64,000 nt of DNA. Source: Myroides sp. N17-2 (GTDB lineage Bacteria; Bacteroidota; Bacteroidia; Flavobacteriales; Flavobacteriaceae). Positions 24,139 to 31,960 of this stretch are shown here, piece by piece. Location: NCBI RefSeq assembly GCF_002286775.1, contig NZ_NSGJ01000005.1, positions 62,001-126,000 of the forward strand. Direction: 5' to 3'. Position numbers and translations under genes: made by a program. The notes under the pieces were generated by a model that saw nothing but the letters and a program-made list of their open reading frames with translations, was not told where the DNA came from and did no database searches. How positions within the stretch are numbered: position 1 is the first letter of the stretch; each line of letters starts with the position of its first letter.

Positions 24139-24345
24139 AAAGTCTATCCCAGTAGCCTTATAGTCCAGAATGTTTAAAAGCACCTAGTCCAATGCCTTTC
24201 AATTAAAAGTGATTATTGTACTTGTTAAAAATCATTAAATAAATGTGTTTATTGATTTAATAGTGATTACTATTTAGATATAGTTGTGTATTAAAATATA
24301 AAATAGCGAATAAGTAGTATTATTGATAGTCCAAGTCTTGTTTTA

Positions 24346-24377
24346 TTGTGTATTTGATAATACTTAATGTAGTTTTG
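24346..24377 (+). promoter_or_regulatory. complete Bacteroidota promoter
   Basis: TTG at 24346-24348, then 21 bases, then TAGTTTTG at 24370-24377 fits the published flavobacterial consensus TTG-N17-23-TAnnTTTG. It lies 50 bases before the PorE-like gene. Confidence 0.65.
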
Positions 24378-24427
24378 TATTACCTTTTAGGTAATAGGTG
24401 ATTAACCCCACATTCACAATCTAACGT

Positions 24428-26398
24428 ATGAGAAAACAATTACTAAAGACAAGTTTATTAAGTATCGTTTTATTAGCGCTAAGCAGTACTACTGTACAGG
24501 CACAGCGTGTAACTGAGAAGAAAGCGGACAAAGAATATGAAAAGTTAGCGTATATAGATGCGATTAAGATCTATGAACGCATGGCTAAGAAAGGATATGT
24601 CAATGCTGATATATTAATGAAGTTGGCTGATTCGTACTATTTTAATGGAAAGCTATTAGATGCTAACAAGTGGTATGGCGAACTGTTTAATGGGGAGTAT
24701 GAAGATAAAGGGAAGGTAGCTATTCCTTCTGAGTACTACTATCGCTATGCACAGACGCTAAAAGCATCAGAACAATATGATCTGTCTAAGAAAGTAATGG
24801 AACAATTCGTTGCATTAGAGAAAGGAGATTCAAGATCACAATTATACATAGCAAATAAAGATTACTTAAAGGGAATCGAAGACAAGAATAGCCGTTATGA
24901 ATTAAAACATACATCTATTAATACGCCATATTCTGATTATGGAGCAACAGTGATAGGAGATCAATTAATCTTTACTTCTGCACGTCCGTCAGCGAAGTTG
25001 TCAAGTAAGAAATTACACGAGTGGACTAATGAGAGTTTTACTACTTTATACAGCAGTACTATCTCAGCTGATGGCAAGATGGGAGAACCAGTGGTGTACG
25101 CACCAGAGTTGAGCTCTAAAGTAAATGACGCTACAGCAGTCTTTACGAAAGATGGCAAAATGATGTACTTCACCCGTAACAATTCTAGTTTAAAAGGAAA
25201 GCGTAAGAACAACAAGAAGAACTCTTCATTATTAAAGATATTCAGTGCTACTAAGCAAGCTAATGGTACTTGGGCAGACGTAAGAGAATTGCCAATTAAC
25301 TCTGACAATTTTAATACAGCTCACCCAGCATTGACAGCTGATGATGGATGGTTATACTTCTCATCAGATAGAGAAGATAGCGAGGGACAATCAGATATTT
25401 ACAGAGTAGCGCTTTATCCTAACCACGTATATGGAGGAGTAGAGAATATCGGCAAAAAAGTAAATACAGCAGGTAGAGAGACTTTCCCATTTATATCATC
25501 GGATAACTATTTATTCTTTGCTTCAGATGGGCATCCAGGATTAGGAGGATTAGACATCTTCACTGCTAAGATAGACCGCAATGGAGGGATAGGAGAAGTA
25601 ACTAATGTAGGTGCTCCGATTAACAGTCCATTTGACGATTTCTCTTTATATATCAATAGAGATACTAATTCGGGATTTGTAAGTTCGAATAGACCAGAGG
25701 GATTAGGTGGAGATGATATCTATACCTTTATGGAAAAAGCTTGTTTACAGCATATCGCAGGTACAGTATATGATATCAAAACAAATAAAGGTATTCCAAA
25801 TGCAACAATCGTAATCTCTGATGCTTTATACGAAAAGTCAAAAACAATACAGACAGATGAGAATGGTCAGTATAGCTCGGATGTATTAGACTGTAACCAC
25901 AAATATAGAATTAAAGGAGAAGCTCCATTATACAGCACTGTAGAGTTAGTCTTCGCATTAGCTGATATAACAGGGGAGAAGAAAGTAAATATAGGATTAG
26001 ACAAATCGTATGAACCAGTAGGGGTAAACGATGACTTGTTTAAGAAGCTGAAGTTACAACCGATATACTTTAACTTTGACAAATCATTTATCCGTCCAGA
26101 TGCTTCGATTGAATTAATGAAAGTAGTAGAGGTAATGAGAGAATATCCAACGATGAAGATAGATGTACGCTCACATACAGATAGTAGAGGTAATGACAAT
26201 TATAACTTAGCATTATCTGATAGACGTGTGAAAGCAACTATCCAATGGATGATCTCACAAGGTATAGAACCAAGTAGATTAACAGGTAGAGGATATGGAG
26301 AATCTCAACTTCAAAACAGATGTGCTAACGGCGTACCGTGTAGCGAAGTAGACCACCAACTAAACAGACGTAGTGAATTTATCATAACAGAAATGTAA
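24428..26398 (+). CDS. PorE-like OmpA-family protein (TPR + PD40 + CRD + OmpA)
   Basis: 656 residues with a signal peptide (LSIVLLALSSTTVQAQ|R). Order of parts: TPR-like helices (residues about 30-150, AYIDAIKIYERMAKKGYVN), PD40/WD40-type blades (about 165-440, with DGWLYFSSDREDSEGQSDIY and FFASDGHPGLGGLDIF), a carboxypeptidase-regulatory domain (AGTVYDIKTNKGIPNATIVI, about 450-540), and OmpA_C (FNFDKSFIRPDASIELMKVV, DVRSHTDSRGNDNYNLALSDRR). PorE of the type IX secretion system has this layout and anchors it to peptidoglycan. Paralogues with other roles are common and no porP/sprF gene lies beside it. Confidence 0.88.
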   Translation: MRKQLLKTSLLSIVLLALSSTTVQAQRVTEKKADKEYEKLAYIDAIKIYERMAKKGYVNADILMKLADSYYFNGKLLDANKWYGELFNGEYEDKGKVAIPSEYYYRYAQTLKASEQYDLSKKVMEQFVALEKGDSRSQLYIANKDYLKGIEDKNSRYELKHTSINTPYSDYGATVIGDQLIFTSARPSAKLSSKKLHEWTNESFTTLYSSTISADGKMGEPVVYAPELSSKVNDATAVFTKDGKMMYFTRNNSSLKGKRKNNKKNSSLLKIFSATKQANGTWADVRELPINSDNFNTAHPALTADDGWLYFSSDREDSEGQSDIYRVALYPNHVYGGVENIGKKVNTAGRETFPFISSDNYLFFASDGHPGLGGLDIFTAKIDRNGGIGEVTNVGAPINSPFDDFSLYINRDTNSGFVSSNRPEGLGGDDIYTFMEKACLQHIAGTVYDIKTNKGIPNATIVISDALYEKSKTIQTDENGQYSSDVLDCNHKYRIKGEAPLYSTVELVFALADITGEKKVNIGLDKSYEPVGVNDDLFKKLKLQPIYFNFDKSFIRPDASIELMKVVEVMREYPTMKIDVRSHTDSRGNDNYNLALSDRRVKATIQWMISQGIEPSRLTGRGYGESQLQNRCANGVPCSEVDHQLNRRSEFIITEM

Positions 26399-26399
26399 C

Positions 26400-26426
26400 A
26401 AAAAAGAGGCGAAAGCCTCTTTTTTT
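26400..26426 (+). terminator. Rho-independent terminator
   Basis: AAAAAGAGGC-GAAA-GCCTCTTTTT, a GNRA-type tetraloop hairpin with a T-run directly after the PorE-like gene. Confidence 0.95.
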
Positions 26427-26712
26427 AATTAAGAATTATAAATTAAGAATTAAGAATTGTTTGCCCTGCGGGCAATATGTACATACCGTACCACAATCAT
26501 TATCCGCAATCGTAGGGATGATTACATACACCTAAAACATCAAATGATATTTTCTTACATTGGAGGGCGTGAAGTATTGGGTGACACGCAAGATATTGCG
26601 TCTGTACCTTATATTCGTTGTGCCCTCTTTGCAAAGTCTCTCAAAGTTGAGAGATTTTCGCACAATAATCCCCTAATGCCTGAAAGGCAACAATTCCTAA
26701 TTCCTAATTAAC
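26427..26712. repeat. palindromic module block R2
   Basis: Starts with AATTAAGAATTATAAATT-type sequence and ends with its reverse complement form (CAATTCCTAATTCCTAATT). Between are GTAGGGATGATTACATAC, an AAAACATC-N4-GATATTTT hairpin, ACGCAA-GAT-ATTGCGT, and TCTCTCAA-AG-TTGAGAGA. These recur in blocks R3 and R4. An 84-codon frame across the block is not a gene. Confidence 0.7.
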
Positions 26713-27702
26713 TTAAAGTATTTCTCTTCTCAGGTCCTCTGCTGATTTAGGAGATAGTGCCCCTAATGGGATATCATATACCGTTACAGCACCTGTCTGT
26801 CCTTGAGCTGCTAATTTATATACTGCACGTGAGAATGCTACTAATACACTAGCTGTAAATTCAGGATTGCTCTCTAGGGCAAGACCAAACTCTATATTCT
26901 GTTTCGTATCAGTACCCGTGATTCCTGATCTGAATACTTTACCACCGTGAGGCATTGCACTGTGATTAGCTTTTAACTCCTCTTCAGAGATAAAGTGAAC
27001 AGCAGTATTATAATCCGCAAAGTAGTTAGGCATCGTCTTGATAGTCGATTCTATAATTGCAGTATTAGCACCCTCTTCAGGCACCACATAACAGATTCGC
27101 TCGTGCTTCTCAGCTGTTGTCAACACTGGATTCTCTCCTTGTCGAACACGTTCTAGTGCTGATTCGATAGGAATAGTGTACTGAACACCACCTTTAACGC
27201 CATCTATACGTCTTATTGCGTCAGAATGCCCTTGACTAAGTCCTTTTCCCCAGAACGTATATGTTTCGCCTTGTGGTAAGATACTTTCTCCTAATAAGCG
27301 AAGCATAGAGAACAGTCCCGGATCCCATCCAGTAGAGATAAGACTTAAAGTATTATGCTCTTTAGCAGACTTATTCACTGTGTGGAAATACTCAGGTATC
27401 TTAGCGTGTGTATCAAAACTATCTACAGTGTTAAACCATTGAGAGATATAAGGTACCTGCTCAGGCAAGTCAGTAGAAGATCCACCACAGATGATCATTA
27501 CATCTACGATAGCTCTATAATCCGTTATTTCGTCTATATGCACTACCTTAGTTGTTGTCTCTAAGTCTTGAGGATTTCTCCTAGTGAAGATAGCGATTAG
27601 TTCTAAATCAAGGTTTTGGCGAATAGCTAATTCAACTCCTTTACCTAAATTTCCATAACCTACAATACCTATTTTGATTGTATTGTTACTGTCCGTATTC
27701 AT
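26713..27702 (-). CDS. ddh: meso-diaminopimelate D-dehydrogenase
   Basis: Makes meso-diaminopimelate from tetrahydrodipicolinate, ammonia and NADPH in one step (EC 1.4.1.16), a shortcut in lysine and peptidoglycan synthesis. 329 residues, the normal length. IKIGIVGYGNLGKGVELAI is the Rossmann loop, FDTHAKIPEYF and STGWDPGLFSMLRLLGE are family signatures, and KGLSQGHSDAIRRIDGVK holds substrate contacts. Single-gene unit between two palindrome blocks (R2 and R3). Confidence 0.95.
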   Translation of the reverse strand: MNTDSNNTIKIGIVGYGNLGKGVELAIRQNLDLELIAIFTRRNPQDLETTTKVVHIDEITDYRAIVDVMIICGGSSTDLPEQVPYISQWFNTVDSFDTHAKIPEYFHTVNKSAKEHNTLSLISTGWDPGLFSMLRLLGESILPQGETYTFWGKGLSQGHSDAIRRIDGVKGGVQYTIPIESALERVRQGENPVLTTAEKHERICYVVPEEGANTAIIESTIKTMPNYFADYNTAVHFISEEELKANHSAMPHGGKVFRSGITGTDTKQNIEFGLALESNPEFTASVLVAFSRAVYKLAAQGQTGAVTVYDIPLGALSPKSAEDLRREIL

Positions 27703-27834
27703 ATGCTTATTATTGTTTTAAAAAGTGTGTCATCCCTAGTATTTAAAGGGATTATTAGAACGAGCTAAGGTAGGTAAAACTTTAGACTTACTGTATAATA
27801 AATAGATTATCCGAATTAGGTTAACACATCTTTT

Positions 27835-28090
27835 CTCAGGTATTATAACCAAAGTCATTAGCTATATCCACAAGTCACATCTGCAATTGTAGAGATGATT
27901 ACATACATTCACGTAAACATCAAATGATGTTTTCTTAACGTCCTGTTCTGTCTCCATAATATAACTCAAACTTTGTCATCCTGACGAAAGGAAGGATCAC
28001 ACTCGTAACTCCATACAGTAACCACAGTCTATATCCCCAAATACCGAAGGCACCAATTCTTAATTCTTAATTTTAAATTCCTAATTCTTT
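27835..28090. repeat. palindromic module block R3
   Basis: Contains GTAGAGATGATTACATAC, AAACATC-AAAT-GATGTTT, and an AATTCTTAATTCTTAATTTT end stretch, the same modules as R2 and R4 in the same order. Also shares TTTGTCATCCTGACG-type sequence, in opposite orientation, with R4 at 30460-30485. Confidence 0.7.
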
Positions 28091-28298
28091 TTTTCGTATC
28101 TTTGCCCTGTATTTTGCTTCAAATCAGAGTTCTAATCTGATTGTTTTTCAACTTAAAAGAATATAAATCAAAGCAAAAATACTTCTTCAGTTAGCTTTAA
28201 AAAGTACCATCTTTTTAAGGGCTAAAAAAATCTCATTTTTTACTATTGGTGTTGAGTTGGAGAGATCCGGATATGGGTTTGTTTGAGTGTTTATGCAG

Positions 28299-28378
28299 GT
28301 TTGTTCGGGGTTTGTTCGGAAAAGGACCCTGTTTTCCGAAGCTCTTCCGAACGAGTCCCGCACAACTCTCGAACAAAC
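28299..28378. repeat. composite two-level palindrome
   Basis: Outer arms GTTTGTTCG (28299-28307) and CGAACAAAC (28370-28378) enclose inner arms TTCGGAAAA (28315-28323) and TTTTCCGAA (28332-28340), all exact. TTGTTCGG and CCGAA each occur twice in direct repeat. It is much more GC-rich than its surroundings. It may bind a dimeric protein twice or form a cruciform; no gene overlaps it. Confidence 0.6.
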
Positions 28379-28556
28379 TGCGTCTTAAACCTTGTTAGCT
28401 ATTGATATTACTAGGATTGGTGAGAGTTCGGTACTTGCAGAACTAACATTTTGAGAATAAACTATAGTGCATTTTGAGAAGAGTAAAAAGTACAATAAAG
28501 AGTGATATAAGCTCATTTTTGCTTTTATGTAGTTATACAAATCAAATATAGTTGTG

Positions 28557-28576
28557 TTTTACGGTTTTCCGTAAAA
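28557..28576. promoter_or_regulatory. perfect hairpin TTTTACGG-TTTT-CCGTAAAA
   Basis: An exact 8+8 palindrome with a TTTT loop, 60 bases upstream of the ATG at 28636. It could be an operator or a 5' leader hairpin of the small exported protein. Confidence 0.4.
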
Positions 28577-28635
28577 TCGTATAGATTAATACTTATATCT
28601 TGGTTGACATTATAAACCATATTAATTATACAATT

Positions 28636-29190
28636 ATGTTTAGACAATTATTTTTCGTTACTACACTATTTTTTATTTCTTTTAGTGTGAGTGCTCAAGA
28701 TGTAAAGAAAGAAGCAGAAACAGTAAAAACAAAGATGGATATTTTTGCATCAAAAACAGGAAGTATAACAAAGTTTACTGATACAAAGCTACCAAATTTA
28801 AAAGCATCTTTTGGTATGGCTGAATCGCGAATCCGAAAAATTTCAAATGGAACTGTAACAGGGTATTTTTATCAAATTTCTAAAGAAGGGAAATATAGTA
28901 CAAGTGTTGCGTCTATAGAATACTCTGATTTAAATGAAGTATTGAAAGCCTTAAAAGTATTGAAAAATGAGGTAGAAGGTGATGTAGCTTTAAATCCTGA
29001 TTATATGGAAAATAAATTTGTAACAGTTGATGGTTTTCAGGTAGGGTATTATGTTAGTGGTGGGAAATCAAGTTGGTATATAAAGCTTGAAAAGTTTGGT
29101 TCAGATAATACTTTATTCATTAGTGATGGTAATGTTATCGAAACAGCTTTTACAGAAGCAAAAAACAAAATTGATGAACTAAAAAAGTAG
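28636..29190 (+). CDS. small exported protein of unknown function
   Basis: 184 residues from ATG 28636, which starts the signal peptide directly (MFRQLFFVTTLFFISFSVSAQ|D); the frame extends 12 codons upstream without a signal-peptide-like start, so that is rejected. The mature protein is lysine-rich and alpha/beta, with no cysteines. No family recognised. A perfect hairpin lies 60 bases upstream. The next gene, a lipoprotein, follows 100 bases later on the same strand. Confidence 0.7.
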   Translation: MFRQLFFVTTLFFISFSVSAQDVKKEAETVKTKMDIFASKTGSITKFTDTKLPNLKASFGMAESRIRKISNGTVTGYFYQISKEGKYSTSVASIEYSDLNEVLKALKVLKNEVEGDVALNPDYMENKFVTVDGFQVGYYVSGGKSSWYIKLEKFGSDNTLFISDGNVIETAFTEAKNKIDELKK

Positions 29191-29289
29191 ATGTAAGTTT
29201 AATGTTGTATATACATATCCCTTCATCTCCTAAAATGTAGGAACATTGTGTAACAACTAAAAGTCAATAATAATTTTAATTATCAAAAA

Positions 29290-29889
29290 ATGAAAAAAAC
29301 AACTATACTAATTATACTTGGTCTTGGACTTTTTATATTTGGGCTAGCTTCTTGCTCTGATAAACGACTTACAAAAGGAGAGATTATAAAGAAAAATGTA
29401 GAAGTATACCTTAAAGAAAAGATGAATGATCCAAGTAGTTATGAATTCGTTAAACTTGAATTGATAGACTCAATAACTTTTAGTAATAATATTGAATATC
29501 GAAAGGACTATTTCACCAGAAACATTGGGTATGATAAAAGTTCACTAGAAAGACAGGAAGGGTATAAGACTGAAATTCCTTCAATGTATGATGAAAAGGA
29601 AGTAGAAAACCTAAAAACAAAAATTAGGAGAAACGAAGTGATTCTATCAAAAATAGACTCATTAGCGACTATATTAGGAAATAAAAAATATGAAGTAGCT
29701 TCCTATACTTACTTTTTTAGCTTTCGTGGAAATAATGCATTAGGTGTGAAAATTCTAAATGAATATATTGTACAAACAAATCCTGCACCAGATTTTGAAA
29801 TTATAAATATCACTGACAATAAAGATAAAATAATTTTAAATCCAAATGACTTTCCTGGTTATAGAGAAATGATGGAAAAGAATTTGTGA
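29290..29889 (+). CDS. lipoprotein of unknown function
   Basis: 199 residues. The signal peptide ends in a lipobox, FGLASC|SDK, so the protein is lipid-anchored at Cys22. The mature part has a helical, charged middle (YDEKEVENLKTKIRRNEVI) and a C-terminal strand region (YEVASYTYFFSFRGNNALG). It begins KKNVEVYLKEKMNDPSSYEFVKLEL, a pattern seen in small Bacteroidota lipoproteins of unknown role. It shares the strand with the preceding exported protein. Confidence 0.75.
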   Translation: MKKTTILIILGLGLFIFGLASCSDKRLTKGEIIKKNVEVYLKEKMNDPSSYEFVKLELIDSITFSNNIEYRKDYFTRNIGYDKSSLERQEGYKTEIPSMYDEKEVENLKTKIRRNEVILSKIDSLATILGNKKYEVASYTYFFSFRGNNALGVKILNEYIVQTNPAPDFEIINITDNKDKIILNPNDFPGYREMMEKNL

Positions 29890-29959
29890 AAATTATAACA
29901 ACATTATGTAATTAGATTTATTGGTGAAATGATAATCTCAAAGATTATAGATAAAAATC

Positions 29960-30680
29960 TGAAATAGAATGTTTTAGTCGAATGTCAATGTAGAGACGTC
30001 AATATTTTGCGTCTCCACAAACTGAATAACGTCCTGTCGGTACGTAACGGTAGGGGTGTATCACTATACACCCTCCAATATATGTCACATCGTTTATGAA
30101 AACATCTAAAGATGTTTTATGAAGGGCGTATAGTAATACGCCCGTACTACTGTGGAAGTGGATTATGGATATAGACGTCACGGATTATGCCAACACGCCG
30201 CCTGTCCCATTCGCTAAGAGAGCCCACAGGACTCTTTTTTAACGCTCTGTCCTGCGACAGCGCAAGTGTTATGGATTATGATTACGGATATAGATGACGT
30301 CCTGTCAGCACACAACGGTAGGGGTGTATTACTATACACCCTCCAATATGTGTCACATCGTTTATGAAAACATCTAAAGATGTTTTATGTGGATGTATGT
30401 AATCATCCCTACGATGACGGCTATGCGTTGTCATACGGATTAAATATAATGTGATCCTTCCTAACGTCAGGATGACAAAGTTTGGGGATGTGTTTTGTGT
30501 ATTTTGTTCAAAGTCGGGAGACTTTGAACAGCGGGGTTATTGCGGATGTATATTACGTCCTGTCGGCACGCAACGGTAGGGGTGTATTACTATACACCCA
30601 CATAAAATATCGTTAGATATTTTCGTTAATAATGTATTGAGGGTGTTTGCAGAAGGGCAGTAAAACAAGTAATAGCCTAA
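29960..30680. repeat. palindromic module block R4 with three tandem-like units
   Basis: The unit GTCCTGTCGG...AACGGTAGGGGTGTATTAC...ACACCC occurs at 30029-30120, 30298-30388 and 30556-30626. Each includes GGTGTAT-N4-ATACACC-type and AAACATC-N4-GATGTTT-type hairpins; the third uses AAAATATC-GTTA-GATATTTT, a compensated variant. Further hairpins: GAGACG-N11-CGTCTC (29993), GGGCGTAT-AGTA-ATACGCCC (30124-30143), TTCAAAGTC-GGGA-GACTTTGAA (30507-30528). Non-coding; the 60-codon reverse frame here is not a gene. Confidence 0.75.
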
Positions 30681-30779
30681 ATCACTATATAAAACACCAT
30701 TTTTCTTATCTTAGCAACTTAGTCCTTAATTCAAAAATTCTGTTTATCTCTTATTCTGGATTTATAATAACACAACACT

Positions 30780-31712
30780 ATGGAAGATGCGCATATCGTA
30801 ATTGATTGTATATATAATTACTTGGATAAATATGGTTTAAAGACCAATACGAAGACTTTAGAGGAGTTTATTGCTTATGTTGAAGGGCAGTGGGCTATAG
30901 CTGATGATAATAAATACAGCATATACAATGCCTCTATTATTATAGGGCGCATGACTAATGAGTATATTCGCTTAAAGGAATTTGATAAGATGATGTTTTG
31001 GCTAGATGAAAATGACAAACATATTAATCGTGATAGAAATCCTGAGTATATTAGAAATTACTATAAAGGAGAGTGTTGCTTAGAATGTGGAAATGAGGAG
31101 GAAGCATTACGCTATCTGAATTTGTGTTATGCTGTAGAACCTGATTATATCTTCACTAGAGCGCCGTTCTGTTACGAGTTTTTTAATAAGCATTTAGAAA
31201 GCCCTAGAGAGTTGCCAGTAAATGAGGATTATGATGATGATGATGAGATGGAGGTAGAGTGTGAGTTTACATTACCATTATGGGCAGCATTCTTTAAGAC
31301 GGAGAATAATATTAGATGTAAGGTGTTGTTAGATTATTTAGAAGAGGAGATAGATGAAGAGGAGGCAGAGGCATTAATGGATCGTATTGTTGCCAATATA
31401 CAAGAGAATGAACAGGCTATCTTAGATGAGTTATTAGCTAAGTTAGTCATTAAGTATAGAGAATGGCAGCCGAGATATGATTATGTAGAAGAGGATAAAG
31501 CGTCTTTTATGCCTGATATTACTGATGTAGAACAGTTCGGTACGTTGATTACACCATTGGTTATTTACATTATACCGGAGTCATTAGAAGATACACCTTC
31601 TGTGGGATATTTGTTTAATTGTTCTTGGGATAGTGAGCATGCACTAGGATTTATGACTCTAAACGATTATGTGATCTCAATAGGTGGAGCAGATAATGCT
31701 TTTTGTTTATAG
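30780..31712 (+). CDS. DUF6985 domain protein
   Basis: 310 residues, strongly acidic, no signal peptide. Residues about 1-150 are helical and TPR-like (YYKGECCLECGNEEEALRYL). The C-terminus GYLFNCSWDSEHALGFMTL followed by DYVISIGGADNAF is the DUF6985 hallmark (C-x-W-D-x-E-H-x-x-G and I-G-G-A-D). DUF6985 proteins are found among suspected immunity proteins of toxin loci; the role here is inference. The gene stands alone after palindrome block R4 and is followed by a terminator. Confidence 0.8.
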   Translation: MEDAHIVIDCIYNYLDKYGLKTNTKTLEEFIAYVEGQWAIADDNKYSIYNASIIIGRMTNEYIRLKEFDKMMFWLDENDKHINRDRNPEYIRNYYKGECCLECGNEEEALRYLNLCYAVEPDYIFTRAPFCYEFFNKHLESPRELPVNEDYDDDDEMEVECEFTLPLWAAFFKTENNIRCKVLLDYLEEEIDEEEAEALMDRIVANIQENEQAILDELLAKLVIKYREWQPRYDYVEEDKASFMPDITDVEQFGTLITPLVIYIIPESLEDTPSVGYLFNCSWDSEHALGFMTLNDYVISIGGADNAFCL

Positions 31713-31757
31713 TACTCTTTAGCTCTTTCTGAGGAAAGTAAGAATTTTTAAGTTAGT

Positions 31758-31807
31758 ATACCCGCTGTGTGAAGTTGAGAAGCTTCGTGCAGCGGGTATC
31801 TTGTTTA
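31758..31807 (+). terminator. Rho-independent terminator
   Basis: ATACCCGCTG / CAGCGGGTAT with an inner GAAG/CTTC pair and T-rich tail, 46 bases after the DUF6985 gene. Confidence 0.75.
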
Positions 31808-31930
31808 TAGGGATGTCTTTGTATCAGTCTTTACATTAAAGATACAATTCGTTTAAGTTAGGAGGTAAGAATAGTTGATTTGTTAAAGTTTTAATAATTT
31901 GTTAGTAATAATTTGCTTAAATAGGGAGGG

Positions 31931-31938
31931 TATGTTTG
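31931..31938 (+). promoter_or_regulatory. -7 promoter box of the PhoX-like gene
   Basis: TATGTTTG fits TAnnTTTG, 23 bases before the ATG at 31961. A TTG at 31913-31915 is only 15 bases upstream, slightly short. Confidence 0.45.
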
Positions 31939-31960
31939 CATTAACAAAAAATATAAACTA

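Larger units (their letters stand above)
24108..24427. other. gap between divergent genes holding promoters only
   Basis: No gene. It carries the reverse promoter box at 24131-24138 and the plus-strand promoter at 24346-24377. Confidence 0.6.
27703..28635. other. gene-free stretch of about 930 bases with repeats and palindromes
   Basis: Holds palindrome block R3 (27835-28090), a box TATCTTTG near 28096-28103, hairpins AATCAGA-N7-TCTGATT and TTAAAAAG-N6-CTTTTTAA (28120-28225), a composite palindrome (28299-28378) and TTTTACGG-TTTT-CCGTAAAA (28557-28576). No coding frame. The box followed by two hairpins could mark a small RNA, but no clean terminator follows. Confidence 0.5.

Noticed and set aside
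26457..26711. 84-codon plus-strand frame
   Set aside because: It lies wholly within the palindromic block R2 and its codons simply translate the repeated modules; no start context, no family look.
29999..30181. 60-codon reverse frame
   Set aside because: Made of R4 hairpin modules; not conserved in pattern with any protein I know.
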